Assembly (NCBI RefSeq): GCF_003121295.1
Contig: NZ_PHNC01000029.1
Coordinates: forward strand, 1,116,001 to 1,180,000
DNA length: 64,000 nucleotides
Direction: 5' to 3'
Source of the DNA: Streptomyces orinoci
Lineage (GTDB): Bacteria; Actinomycetota; Actinomycetes; Streptomycetales; Streptomycetaceae
Part shown: one piece after another, positions 8,109-16,860 of the stretch
Numbering within the stretch: position 1 is the stretch's first letter
How the letters are laid out: each line of letters starts with the position of its first letter
Notes under the pieces: model-generated
Databases searched by the model: none
What the model was told of the DNA's origin: nothing
Seen by the model: the letters and a program-made list of their open reading frames with translations, nothing else
Program-made: the position numbers and the translations under genes

Positions 8109-9625
8109 CGGGCGGCCTCCGCGGCCGCCGGGGTACGCCGCCGGGCCCGCGGCGGCCGCAGCAGCCGGTACTCCTGCAGGTCCACCCGCCGGGTGGCGCG
8201 GCGGAACTCCGCGGTGGTGCCCGGCCAGACCACCGTATTGCGCCCCTCGGCGTCCAGATACCAGCTGGTGCAGTTCCCGGTGTTCCACACCGATCGTTCA
8301 AGTCGCCGCTGGAGCTGCCGGTTCCAGGCGTTGACCGCCGAAGGACGGGCGTCCAGCGCCGCCTTGCCGCCCAGGATGTCCAACTGCCGCAGGAAATCCA
8401 CCAGATAGTTCAGCTGGGACTCGATGATCAGGATCATTGAGCTGTTGCCCAGCCCGGTGTTGGGCCCGATCACCGTGAGGAAGTTGGGGAACCCGGCCAC
8501 GCTGGCGCCGCGCAGCGCGGCCATGCCGTCCTTCCACTCCTCGGCCAGGGTGCGCCCGGCCGCCCCCACCACCCGCTCGGCAATGGGCATATCGGTGACA
8601 TGGAACCCGGTGCCGAAGATGATGGCGTCCGCCTCGGCCCGGGTGCCGTCGGCGGCGATCAGCGTGGAGCCGCGTACCTCGGCCAGTCCGGAGGGCACCA
8701 GATCGACATTGGGCCGGGCCAGCGCCGGATAGAAGTCATTGGAGAGCAGGATCCGCTTGCAGCCGATGCGGTAGTCCGGAGTGAGCGCGGCCCGCAGCGC
8801 CGGATCCTTGACCGCCCGGTGCAGATGGGACTTGGCCAGCCACTGCACCCCCCGCAACTGGCCCGGCCGTTTGGCGAAGGCGCTGACCTGCCACTCCCTT
8901 ACACCCCACAGCACGCCCCGGCGCAGCGCTCCGGTGACCGGCACCTTCTGGTGCAGCCAGCGTTCGGCGGCGGTGATCCGGCGGTCGGCGCGCGGTATCA
9001 CCCAGGCCGGGGTGCGCTGGAAGAGGGTGAGACGCTCCACCCGGGGCTGGATGCCGGGGACGAACTGAATGGCGGAGGCGCCGGTTCCGATCACCGCCAC
9101 CCGCTTGCCGCGCAGGTCGTAGTCATGGTCCCAGCGGGCGGAGTGGAAGACCCGGCCGGGGAAGCGGTCCAGCCCGGGGATGTCCGGAATGCTGGGATCG
9201 GCCAGCGGCCCGGCGGCCGATACCACCACATCGGCGGTGAGTTCACCCCGGGATGTGCTCACCTCCCAGTGCAACTCCTGGTCGTTCCAGCACAGTTGCC
9301 GCACCTCATGGCCGAAGCGCAGATGCGGGCGCAGCCGGAAGGTGTCCGCGATCCCCTCCAGATAGGTCCTGATGTGCTCCTGGCCGGAAAAGGCGCGCGG
9401 CCAGGCCGGGTTGGGCGCAAAGGAGAAGGAGTACAGATGGGAAGGCACATCACAGGCACAGCCGGGATAGGTGTTGTCGCGCCAGGTGCCGCCCAGCGCC
9501 TCGGCCCGTTCCAGCACCACAAAGTCGGTGACGCCCGCACGGCGCAGCCGTACGGCCGCGCCCAGGCCGCCGAAACCGGATCCGATCACCGCGACCCGGA
9601 CGTGCTGACGATCACGTTCGGTCAT
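8105..9625 (-). CDS. Flavin-containing monooxygenase, Baeyer-Villiger type
   Basis: 506 residues. The FAD site is GSGFGG (15-20). GGTWRDNTYPGCACDVPS (45-62) is typical of Baeyer-Villiger and related class B monooxygenases. The type fingerprint FxGxxxHxxxW is at 155-165 and is followed by Asp. A second Rossmann GTGASA (180-185) binds NADPH. It should insert oxygen into a ketone or hydroxylate a substrate; the substrate is unknown. It is first in a two-gene unit with the SDR, and a MerR gene is transcribed divergently. The sequence GAGAGGCGG precedes the ATG at 9625. Confidence 0.9.
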   Translation of the reverse strand: MTERDRQHVRVAVIGSGFGGLGAAVRLRRAGVTDFVVLERAEALGGTWRDNTYPGCACDVPSHLYSFSFAPNPAWPRAFSGQEHIRTYLEGIADTFRLRPHLRFGHEVRQLCWNDQELHWEVSTSRGELTADVVVSAAGPLADPSIPDIPGLDRFPGRVFHSARWDHDYDLRGKRVAVIGTGASAIQFVPGIQPRVERLTLFQRTPAWVIPRADRRITAAERWLHQKVPVTGALRRGVLWGVREWQVSAFAKRPGQLRGVQWLAKSHLHRAVKDPALRAALTPDYRIGCKRILLSNDFYPALARPNVDLVPSGLAEVRGSTLIAADGTRAEADAIIFGTGFHVTDMPIAERVVGAAGRTLAEEWKDGMAALRGASVAGFPNFLTVIGPNTGLGNSSMILIIESQLNYLVDFLRQLDILGGKAALDARPSAVNAWNRQLQRRLERSVWNTGNCTSWYLDAEGRNTVVWPGTTAEFRRATRRVDLQEYRLLRPPRARRRTPAAAEAAR

Positions 9626-9654
9626 GCTCGCCGCCTCTCGTGTCCCACACGACG

Positions 9655-9674
9655 CTGCCAGCGTTCACTGGCAG
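9655..9674. promoter_or_regulatory. Inverted repeat between MerR and monooxygenase genes
   Basis: The arms CTGCCAG (9655-9661) and CTGGCAG (9668-9674) are perfect complements separated by 6 bp. The site lies 30 bp upstream of the monooxygenase start and about 100 bp upstream of merR. It is the only strong dyad in the intergenic region, and so the likely operator of the MerR protein. Confidence 0.55.
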
Positions 9675-9771
9675 AGTCCGAGCGTAGGACAGCGGGCGCC
9701 GCGCCAGTAGGCCCTCGACGTAAGGGATTTGCCAGGCATCGCCGCCTGGGGCTTCCCCTTAGACTTTCGGC

Positions 9772-10518
9772 GTGAAGGACGCGGAAGACACCCGGGACGC
9801 CGGGGAGGCGGCCCGGCCCCGCGAGTACCGGGCGTCCGAACTGGCCGAGGCAGCCGGCATCACCGTCCGTACCCTGCGCTTCTACCGGGAACGGGGCCTG
9901 CTCCCGCCGCCCCGCCGGGCGGGCCGGATCGCCTGGTACGACGACCGCCATCTGGCCCGGCTGCGTACCATCGCCGCGCTGCTGGAGCGCGGCCATACGC
10001 TGGGCGGCATAGCCGAGTTGCTGGCCGCCTTTGAATCCGGGCGGCGTGATGTGGGCGAACTCCTGGGCCTGGACGGCTCGTTGGCCGAGGCACCCTGGGC
10101 CGCCGAAACCCCGGTGCGCCTGACGCCCGGCGAACTGGCCGACCACTTCGCCGGCCAGGCCACCGTGGAGAACCTGGCCGCCTCCCTGGACCTGGGCTAT
10201 CTCGCCGTGGACGGCGAGGAGATCGTCCATGTCAGCCGCCGTCTGCTGGACGCCTCCACCGATCTGGTACGCGACGGCGTTCCGCTCTCCGCCGTCCTGG
10301 AGGCCGGCCGCCGGGTACGCGCCCAGGCCGACGCCCTGGCCGAGACCTTCACCGCGCTGGTCAGGGACCATGTGGCGGACGGTGAGGCGCTTTCCCCCGC
10401 ACTGGAGCGGCTGTGGCCACTGGCCAAGACGGTGATCGAGGCGGAGGTCGCCCTGGCCATGTCCCGCCGGCTGCGCACCGGGGTCAGCTCGCCGGGCCGC
10501 TCCCATACGGACGGGTGA
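9772..10518 (+). CDS. MerR-family transcriptional regulator
   Basis: 248 residues, GTG start at 9772. The winged helix-turn-helix begins near residue 20 (YRASELAEAAGITVRTLRFYRERGLLPPPRR), a very clear MerR signature. A long C-terminal domain of about 150 residues, predicted helical, would bind an effector. The protein is longer than metal-type MerR regulators, and no metal-binding cysteines are visible. Its position divergent to the monooxygenase-SDR pair suggests it senses their substrate. The last 35 bp overlap the convergent VOC gene. Confidence 0.87.
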   Translation: MKDAEDTRDAGEAARPREYRASELAEAAGITVRTLRFYRERGLLPPPRRAGRIAWYDDRHLARLRTIAALLERGHTLGGIAELLAAFESGRRDVGELLGLDGSLAEAPWAAETPVRLTPGELADHFAGQATVENLAASLDLGYLAVDGEEIVHVSRRLLDASTDLVRDGVPLSAVLEAGRRVRAQADALAETFTALVRDHVADGEALSPALERLWPLAKTVIEAEVALAMSRRLRTGVSSPGRSHTDG

Positions 10519-10876
10519 TGATCTCCAGCACATGCCCGTCGAGATCCCGGAAGTAGGCCCCTCGGCCGCCGTCCCGGTGGTTGATCTCCCCTGGCCGGTC
10601 CAGCGCGGGCGACGGGTAATAGGTCACCCCCGCCTCCTGGATCCGCCCGAAGATCTGGTCGAAGTCCTTCTCGGAGACCAGGAAGGCATAGTGCTGCGGC
10701 GGGATATCCGAGCGGTCGCTGGTCGCGTAGTCCAGGGTCACCCCGTTGTCGGTGACCAGCGGAACGAAGGGGCCGAAGGGAGCCCCGACCTCAAGGCCGA
10801 GCAGCTCCCCCACGAACCTCGCGGCCGCGTGCTTGTCACGGGACTGGACGATGGTGTGATTCAGCTCAATCGGCAC
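10484..10876 (-). CDS. VOC-superfamily protein (glyoxalase/bleomycin-resistance fold)
   Basis: 130 residues, ATG 10876. The pattern ELNHTIVQSRDKHAAARF at the start and FRDLDGHVLEIITRPYG at the end is typical of a single VOC domain of two beta-alpha-beta-beta-beta units. His7 and Glu in HVLEI are candidate metal ligands. The enzyme activity cannot be predicted. Its 3' end overlaps the end of the convergent merR gene by 35 bp, an antisense arrangement. Confidence 0.82.
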   Translation of the reverse strand: MPIELNHTIVQSRDKHAAARFVGELLGLEVGAPFGPFVPLVTDNGVTLDYATSDRSDIPPQHYAFLVSEKDFDQIFGRIQEAGVTYYPSPALDRPGEINHRDGGRGAYFRDLDGHVLEIITRPYGSGPAS

Positions 10877-10923
10877 ACACCGATGCTAGGCAGCGGGGGC
10901 CGCTCGCGCAGCCCCCTCGTCTT

Positions 10924-10950
10924 GTCCCCTCGTCCCCTCGTCCCCTCAGT
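10924..10950. repeat. Short tandem repeat TCCCCTCG
   Basis: About three and a half copies of an 8-bp unit TCCCCTCG run across the stop codon of xthA into the gap before the VOC gene. It is a simple slippage-type repeat with no obvious role. Confidence 0.7.
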
Positions 10951-11737
10951 CCCCGAAGACCGCCGTCACCGGCGCGTGGTCGCTCCACCGCTCCGCATGC
11001 GAGGCGGCCCGCTCCACCCGGGCCTTCAGCGCCCGCGCGGCCAGGCCCGGCGAGGCGACCAGGTAGTCGATCCGCCAGCCGGAGTCATTGTCGAAGGCCC
11101 GGCCCCGGTAGGACCACCAGGAGTACGGTCCGGCGACATCCGGGTGCAGGGCACGCACCACATCCACATACTCCTCGAAGACCTTGGTCAGCCAGGCCCG
11201 CTCCTCCGGCAGGAAGCCCGCGCTCTTCTGGTTGGCCTTCCAGTTCTTCAGGTCCGCCTCCTGGTGCGCGATGTTCCAGTCACCGCAGACCAGCACCTCA
11301 CGGCCCTCGGCGGCGGCCCGGGCCTTCAGCCCCACCAGATACGGCAGGAACTCGGCCATAAAGCGTTCCTTCTCGTCCTGCCGCTCGGTGCCCACCTCGC
11401 CGGAGGGCAGATAGAGGCTGGCCACCGTGACGCCGGGCAGGTCGATCTCCAGATAGCGGCCGGAGCCGTCGAACTCGGCCGAACCGAAGCCGGTGCGCAC
11501 CGCGTCCGGCTCGCGCCGGGAGTACACCGAGACGCCCGCCCGGCCCTTGGCCGCCGCCGGGGCGTGGAAGGCGTACCAGCCGGCCGGCCGGCGCACCTCC
11601 TCGGGGAGCTGCTGCGGCTCGGCGCGCACCTCCTGAAGGCAGACCACATCCGCCTCGGTGGCCGCCAGCCAGTCGATAAAGCCCTTCTTGGCCGCGGCGC
11701 GCAGGCCGTTCACATTCACGGTCGTCACGGTGAGCAT
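10946..11737 (-). CDS. xthA: Exodeoxyribonuclease III / AP endonuclease
   Basis: 263 residues, normal for the family, ATG 11737. Typical motifs: VNVNGLRAA at the N-terminus, CLQEVRAE with the metal-binding Glu, GDWNIAHQ with catalytic Asp and Asn, and WRIDYLVAS plus SDHAPVTAVF with the catalytic Asp-His at the end. It acts in the cytoplasm in base-excision repair, cutting at abasic sites and removing 3' blocks. It is divergent to a GNAT gene 68 bp away. Confidence 0.93.
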   Translation of the reverse strand: MLTVTTVNVNGLRAAAKKGFIDWLAATEADVVCLQEVRAEPQQLPEEVRRPAGWYAFHAPAAAKGRAGVSVYSRREPDAVRTGFGSAEFDGSGRYLEIDLPGVTVASLYLPSGEVGTERQDEKERFMAEFLPYLVGLKARAAAEGREVLVCGDWNIAHQEADLKNWKANQKSAGFLPEERAWLTKVFEEYVDVVRALHPDVAGPYSWWSYRGRAFDNDSGWRIDYLVASPGLAARALKARVERAASHAERWSDHAPVTAVFGD

Positions 11738-11805
11738 TCCGGCACGATACCGACTTCCGAGACAGGCCGTACCGCGCCCGGTGGCCGCTGCGTACGATCC
11801 CGGGC

Positions 11806-12282
11806 ATGCGGATCGTGCCGGTCGGTTACGACCATCCCGACGCCAAGTCCCTTGACGGCCAAGCCCAGCAGGAGTACCTGGCCCGCTACGGGGCCATCGA
11901 TCTGACCGCCATGGACCCGGCGGAGTTCAGCCCGCCGCGTGGCCTGTATCTCATCGCCTACACCCCGGACGGCAGCCCGGTGGCAACCGGCGGCTGGCGG
12001 GCCCAGGACCTCAATGAGGAGGGGTACGCGGATGGCGACGCCGAGATAAAGCGCATGTTCACGGTGGAGGCGGCCCGCGGACGCGGGCTGGCCCGGCGCA
12101 TCCTCGGCATGCTGGAGGAGAGCGCGCGGGCGGCCGGGCGGCTGCGGATGGTTCTGGAGACGGGCCTCAAACAGCCGGAGGCGGTAGCGCTGTACCTCTC
12201 CGTGGGCTACGCCCCCGCCCCCAAATTCGGCCTCTACCGCCACGAGCCGTACAGCCAGTGCTTCGCCAAACCACTGACTTGA
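11806..12282 (+). CDS. GNAT-family N-acetyltransferase
   Basis: 158 residues, ATG 11806. The acetyl-CoA binding signature is clear at about residues 84-104: IKRMFTVEAARGRGLARRILG. It is followed by LYLSVGYAPAPKFG, the usual GNAT motif B. The substrate is unknown. It is a single-gene unit ending just before an inverted copy of the dispersed repeat. Confidence 0.85.
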   Translation: MRIVPVGYDHPDAKSLDGQAQQEYLARYGAIDLTAMDPAEFSPPRGLYLIAYTPDGSPVATGGWRAQDLNEEGYADGDAEIKRMFTVEAARGRGLARRILGMLEESARAAGRLRMVLETGLKQPEAVALYLSVGYAPAPKFGLYRHEPYSQCFAKPLT

Positions 12283-12288
12283 GTTCCC

Positions 12289-12504
12289 CCGCCAGGGGCG
12301 CGGGGAACTGCGCGACCAGCCACGCACCGGCCTGCGGCCGACCGGCAACCGCCATCGGCAGACGCCGATTCGTCGCCGGGTGCACCCCGGTGGCCGGTTG
12401 TGCCCACTTCCCCCAGCCTCCGGCCGGGGGCGCCCCCATCGCCCTGCGGAACGACTGCCCACAATCGGATCCGGATCCGGATCCGGAACCGGAACCGGAA
12501 CCCA
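12289..12504 (-). repeat. Dispersed intergenic repeat, copy B (inverted), with hexamer array
   Basis: The gap 12283-12571 has no gene. It is largely a reverse-complement copy of the 6566-6846 repeat: one 97-bp-type unit (12289-12382) and the head (12379-12466). It is followed by about three ATCCGG and three AACCGG hexamers (12465-12504) not seen in copy A. It separates the GNAT gene from the convergent histidine kinase gene. Confidence 0.75.
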
Positions 12505-12571
12505 GGGGCGCGGGGGAGCCGCACAACCAGGCACATACGGGGCGAGCCAAATGACAACGCACCGCCCCCCG

Positions 12572-13786
12572 TCAACCCCCCCGCTCCGCCTCGCTGAGGT
12601 CAAGCGTCGCCCGCGCACCCCCGCCCCGCGGGTTCGCGAACGCCAGCCGTGCACCCAGTACCCGTGCCTGGCCGGAGGCGATGGTCAGGCCCAGGCCCAG
12701 CCCCTTCCCGGAGCCGGTGCGGAACCGCTGCGGCCCCCCGTGCAGCAGCTGCGCCGGGAAGCCGGGCCCCGCGTCGTTGACGTGCACCACCGGCCCGTCC
12801 ACCTCCACCGTCACCGGCTCCGCCCCATGGCGGAACGCATTGGTGACCAGGTTGGCCAGTATCCGCTCCACCCGGCGCGCATCGGTCTCCACCAGACTGT
12901 CGCGCACCACCCGCACCCGCACCGCCGCCTCCCGCTCCGGCGCGGCCGCCCGTACCGCGCGCCGGGTGAGCTCGCCCAGCGCCCGTACCTCCGTCTCGGC
13001 CCGTTCGGCGTCGCCGTCCAGCCGGGCCACCTCCAGTACGTCCTCCAGCAGTTCGCTCACCCGCCGGGCCCGTTCGCGCACCATCTCGGCGGCCCGGCTC
13101 TCCGGCAGCACCGAGGCCGCCGCCACCAGACCGGCCACCGGAGTGCGCAGCTCATGCGAGATATTGGCGGTCACCTCGCGCTCCGCCTGCAGCCGGGCGG
13201 CCAGCGCGTCGGCCATGGAGTTGACGGCCTCCATCAGCCGGGCGATCTCGTCCTTGCCGCCACGCGGCCGCAGCCGGGCGGTGAGGTCGCCCTCGGCGAT
13301 CCGCTCCGCGATCCGCGCCGAGGAGTTCAGCCGGCGCCCGGCCACCGTGGCCAGTGCGACGCCCACCACCCCGGCGAAGGCGGTGCCCAGCCCGCCCGCC
13401 ACCAGCAGCACATCATCCAGATCGCGCAGATTGCGGGTCTCCCTGCTGTACGGCCGCTTGACCACGATGATGTCGTTGCCCAGCCGGCTGGCCGCCCACA
13501 GCGTGGGGTCGCCGCCCCGGTTGTCCAGGTAAGTGGCCCGCTTGCCCCGCTCCGCCGCCCGGCGCAGCGGCTCGGGCATCTTCCGGGGGTTCACCAGGAT
13601 GTGCGGCCGCCAGTGCGTACCGGCCGCGTGGTCCTCCACCGCCGACACCAGCCGGGAGTCGATCGCGTCCCGGGCCGCGTCCAGCTGGTTGCTTGCCGTG
13701 CGGTGGTGCACCACAAAGCCCATGAGGACGGCGACCAGCGCGGCGGTCACGGTGATCGCCGCACCGATCTTCGAACGCAGTCCCAT
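12572..13786 (-). CDS. Sensor histidine kinase with HAMP domain
   Basis: 404 residues, ATG 13786. A first membrane helix is near residues 8-26, a short extracytoplasmic sensor loop follows, and a second helix is near 127-149. HAMP covers about 150-200. The H box is ISHELRTP with His211, the N box has Asn312 and Asn316, and the G boxes are DAGPGF and GKGLGLGL. All catalytic motifs are intact. No response regulator lies next to it; the upstream gene on the same strand encodes a small lipoprotein. The arrangement recalls lipoprotein-kinase modules such as CseA-CseC, but the regulator partner must be elsewhere. Confidence 0.9.
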   Translation of the reverse strand: MGLRSKIGAAITVTAALVAVLMGFVVHHRTASNQLDAARDAIDSRLVSAVEDHAAGTHWRPHILVNPRKMPEPLRRAAERGKRATYLDNRGGDPTLWAASRLGNDIIVVKRPYSRETRNLRDLDDVLLVAGGLGTAFAGVVGVALATVAGRRLNSSARIAERIAEGDLTARLRPRGGKDEIARLMEAVNSMADALAARLQAEREVTANISHELRTPVAGLVAAASVLPESRAAEMVRERARRVSELLEDVLEVARLDGDAERAETEVRALGELTRRAVRAAAPEREAAVRVRVVRDSLVETDARRVERILANLVTNAFRHGAEPVTVEVDGPVVHVNDAGPGFPAQLLHGGPQRFRTGSGKGLGLGLTIASGQARVLGARLAFANPRGGGARATLDLSEAERGG

Positions 13787-13806
13787 GCGGTCAGGGCTCC
13801 TCGACG

Positions 13807-13896
13807 GCTAACACTTCGGGCATACGGCAAACGCTTCGGGCATACGGCCCACGCTTCGGTACGGCCAACACTTGGTACGGCTAACGCTTCGGTACG
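13807..13896 (-). repeat. Five degenerate tandem repeats of the lipoprotein gene's 3' end
   Basis: Units at 13880-13896, 13864-13879, 13847-13863, 13827-13846 and 13807-13826 (17, 16, 17, 20 and 20 bp) read CGTACCGAAGCGTTAGC with variations on the minus strand. The first unit encodes the last codons and stop of the lipoprotein (VPKR-stop). The array therefore looks like a tandem duplication of the gene's end, filling most of the gap before the kinase start. Confidence 0.8.
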
Positions 13897-14342
13897 AAGA
13901 GCCGCAGGTCGCGCAGCTCGTTCTGCTGTTCCGGGGGCAACCCCTCGGCGATCACCACGGCCCGGCTGTAGTAAGCGGAACGATCCTGCCGCACCAGCCT
14001 GCTGAGCCGGACCTCGGCCCGGTACGGATGCGCCCCGCACTCCGGCATGCACCAGGTGCCGGACACCTGGCCGCTGCCCTCCGCGTTCGGCCCGTCCCAG
14101 CTCCGCCAGCGCAGCCCGGTCAGATGGACCGTACCGCCCACCAGGAAGGAGTCCGGACGCCGCAGTTCCGGACGGCCGGGGGCCTCCAGCACATAGGCGG
14201 TCACCGGGCCGGTCGCCGGACTGGCCGCCGGGCCGGTGACCTTCAGCCCGGCCGGATCGCCGCAGCCGGACAGCACGGCGCCCAGCAGGCCGACGGCGAC
14301 AAGGCCGATGGCCGCGGTGAGTGGTCGCACGGGCCTCCTCAT
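13881..14342 (-). CDS. Small secreted lipoprotein, function unknown
   Basis: 153 residues from ATG 14342 (MRRPVRPLTAAIG). The reading frame extends farther upstream, but this start gives a proper signal peptide ending in the lipobox LSGC (Cys28 region), so the mature protein would be anchored outside the membrane. Two cysteines in WCMPECG could form a disulfide. There is no recognised domain. It lies 94 bp upstream of the histidine kinase on the same strand and could modulate its sensor loop. The stop codon is part of a tandem repeat. Confidence 0.75.
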   Translation of the reverse strand: MRRPVRPLTAAIGLVAVGLLGAVLSGCGDPAGLKVTGPAASPATGPVTAYVLEAPGRPELRRPDSFLVGGTVHLTGLRWRSWDGPNAEGSGQVSGTWCMPECGAHPYRAEVRLSRLVRQDRSAYYSRAVVIAEGLPPEQQNELRDLRLFVPKR

Positions 14343-14517
14343 GGCAGGGGAACGAGCCGGATGGGACAGGACTGCCCCATGGGGCCATTCGTGCCAAATG
14401 TAACCGGTGCAGTGGTACCGCCCTTCGCGCCCTTGACGCTTCGCGGTCGTCGGCTCATAGGATCTCCGCGCTCCAGTGGTCCAGCCAAGGAACCACAGCG
14501 CCATGGGAGGTCACCCC

Positions 14518-16749
14518 ATGCACATCACCCGCCGCACCCTTCTCGGAGCCCTCGCCACCACCGCCGCAGCCGGTGCCCTGGCCGCCCCCGCCGCCGAGGC
14601 CGCGCCTCCCGGCGAACCCCCCGCCGAACCCCCGGCCGCGCCCCCCGCCGAACCCTCCGGCGGCCAGGGAGCGGCCGCGGCCGCCCTGGCCCGGCTGCTG
14701 CCCCGCCATCACCACCAGGTCACCTTCCGCCCGCTCCCCCGCCATGGCGGGGCCGACGCCTTCCGGGTGACCGGCACCGCGGGCCGGATCCTGGTCGAGG
14801 GCAGTACCCCCGCCGTCCAGCTCACCGGCTTCCACCGGTACCTCAGACATACCGCGCACGCCCACTTCTCCTGGGCCGGTGAACAGACCGCCCTCCCCGC
14901 CGGCCTTCCCGCGGTCCGTACCCCCCTCACCGCCACCGCGAACGTGCCCCACCGTTTTGTGCTCAACGACACCAACGACGGCTACACCGGCCCCTATCAG
15001 GACTGGGATTACTGGCAGCACGAGATCGATGTCCTGGCCCTGCACGGCTTCAACGAGGTGCTCGTCTACACCGGCGCCGACGCCGTCTACCACCGAACAT
15101 TCCTCGAACACGGTTATAGCGACGCCGAGTTGCTCCGGTGGGTTCCCGGGCCCGCCCACCAGCCCTGGTGGCTGCTGCAGAACATGGCCTCCTTCGGCGG
15201 CCCCGTCTCCCGCCAACTGCTCGACCGCCGCGCGGCCTTGGCCCGGCGGATCACCGGCCGGCTGCGCGAACTGGGCATCACCCCGGTGCTGCCCGGCTAC
15301 TACGGCACCGTGCCACCCGGCTTCGCCCACCGCGTCCCCGGCGCCCGCACCATCCCCCAGGGCGACTGGGGCGGCTTCCCCCGCCCCGACTGGCTGGACC
15401 CGCGCACCCCCGCCTTCGCCCGGGTCGCCCGCACCTACTACCGCGTCCAGCGGGAACTGTACGGCGCCACCTCCATGTACAAGATGGACCTGCTGCACGA
15501 GGGCGGCACCCCGGGCGACGTCCCGGTGGGCGCGGCCGCCCGGGCCGTGGAGAAGGCGCTGCGCACCGCACACCCCAAGGCCGTCTGGGCCATCCTGGGC
15601 TGGCAGTCCAACCCCCGCCGGGAGATCGTGGACGCCGTGGACCGCTCCCGGATGCTGGTGCTGGACGGGCTCTCCGACCGCGACCCCGCGGTCACCGACC
15701 GGGAGAAGGACTGGGGCGGCACCCCCTATGCCTTCGGCTCCATCTGGAACTTCGGCGGTCACACCGCCATGGGCGCCAACATCCCCGACTGGACCCGCCT
15801 TTACGACCACTGGCGGACCAGGCCGGGCAGCGCGCTGCGGGGCATTGCCCTGATGCCGGAGGCGGCCGACAACAACCCCGCGGCGCTCGCCTTCTTCGCC
15901 GACCTCGCCTGGAGCGACGGGCCCACCGAGGCGGCCGAATGGTTCCGGCACTGGCCGGTCTGCCGCTATGGCGCCGAGGACCGCGAGGCCCGCCGGGCCT
16001 GGGAGGTACTCGCCCGCACCGCCTATGGCACCACCCGGGAGGACGGATGGAGCGAGGGCGCCGAGGGCCTGTTCGGCGCCCGCCCCGACCTGGCGGTGAC
16101 CCATGCCGCCGGCTGGTCGCCCCGCCAACTGCGCTATGACCCGGCGGAGTTCGAGCGCGCCCTGCCCGCCCTGCTGGCGGTGGCCCCCGCACTCCGCCAC
16201 AGCACCGCCTACCGCCATGACCTGCTGGATGTGGCCCGTCAGTGCGTCTCCAACCGCAGCCGGGCCCTGCTTCCACAGCTGAAGTCCGCCTATGAGGGCA
16301 GAAACCGGGCCCGGTTGGGAGCGCTGTCGCGGGAGTGGCTCGGCTGGATGGATCTGCTGGAGGAGCTGGTCGCCACCGACGGCCGTCATCTGCTGGGCCG
16401 TTGGGTGGCGCAGGCGCGCTCCTGGGGCGCTACCGGGGCCGAACGCGACCATCTGGAATATGACGCGCTCTCGGTGCTCACCACCTGGGGTCCGCGGGCC
16501 TCGGCCAATGGCGGCAAGCTGCACGACTATGCCAACCGGGAGTGGGCCGGGCTGGTCGGCGGCCTCTACCGGCTGCGCTGGGCCACCTATCTCAAGGAGC
16601 TGGACGCCGCCCTGGCGGCCCGCCGCAAGCCCAAACCGGTGGACTGGTTCGCCCTGGAGGACCACTGGACCCGCCACCACGGCAGCCTGCCCGGCACCCC
16701 CAGGGGCGATGTGCTGAAGGCGGCCCGCAAGGTGGCGGACCGCCTGTAG
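14518..16749 (+). CDS. Alpha-N-acetylglucosaminidase, GH89 (NAGLU family), secreted
   Basis: 743 residues from ATG 14518, with GGGAGG 7 nt upstream. A Tat-type signal peptide begins with Arg5-Arg6 (RRTLLG) and ends near AEAAPPG, followed by a Pro/Ala-rich linker. The N-terminal small domain, central barrel and C-terminal helical domain of NAGLU enzymes are recognisable. The two catalytic acids are probably Glu328 in LLHEGG and Glu448 in ALMPEAADNN. It should release terminal alpha-linked GlcNAc from glycans outside the cell. No other glycan-degrading genes adjoin it. Confidence 0.9.
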   Translation: MHITRRTLLGALATTAAAGALAAPAAEAAPPGEPPAEPPAAPPAEPSGGQGAAAAALARLLPRHHHQVTFRPLPRHGGADAFRVTGTAGRILVEGSTPAVQLTGFHRYLRHTAHAHFSWAGEQTALPAGLPAVRTPLTATANVPHRFVLNDTNDGYTGPYQDWDYWQHEIDVLALHGFNEVLVYTGADAVYHRTFLEHGYSDAELLRWVPGPAHQPWWLLQNMASFGGPVSRQLLDRRAALARRITGRLRELGITPVLPGYYGTVPPGFAHRVPGARTIPQGDWGGFPRPDWLDPRTPAFARVARTYYRVQRELYGATSMYKMDLLHEGGTPGDVPVGAAARAVEKALRTAHPKAVWAILGWQSNPRREIVDAVDRSRMLVLDGLSDRDPAVTDREKDWGGTPYAFGSIWNFGGHTAMGANIPDWTRLYDHWRTRPGSALRGIALMPEAADNNPAALAFFADLAWSDGPTEAAEWFRHWPVCRYGAEDREARRAWEVLARTAYGTTREDGWSEGAEGLFGARPDLAVTHAAGWSPRQLRYDPAEFERALPALLAVAPALRHSTAYRHDLLDVARQCVSNRSRALLPQLKSAYEGRNRARLGALSREWLGWMDLLEELVATDGRHLLGRWVAQARSWGATGAERDHLEYDALSVLTTWGPRASANGGKLHDYANREWAGLVGGLYRLRWATYLKELDAALAARRKPKPVDWFALEDHWTRHHGSLPGTPRGDVLKAARKVADRL

Positions 16750-16769
16750 CCGCAGCCGCCGACGGCGCT

Positions 16770-16860
16770 CGACCCCCACCGGAAGCCTCAGCCTCCACTG
16801 GGGGTCAACGGGTGGTCGCGGGTGGGTGTACCAACGCCCCGAAGGGGCATGCCCACCCGC
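16770..16860. terminator. Hairpins between convergent GH89 and lipoprotein genes
   Basis: GACCCCCA and TGGGGGTC (about 16770-16806) can pair across a 20-nt loop. A nested hairpin follows at 16818-16860: outer arms GCGGGTGGG and CCCACCCGC, inner GCCCC-GAA-GGGGC. The latter starts at the lipoprotein stop codon and matches the element at 181-218. Together they probably end both transcripts. Confidence 0.5.

Noticed and set aside
9622..10533. 303-codon minus-strand frame opposite the MerR gene
   Set aside because: Antisense of a clear MerR regulator and without a domain of its own.
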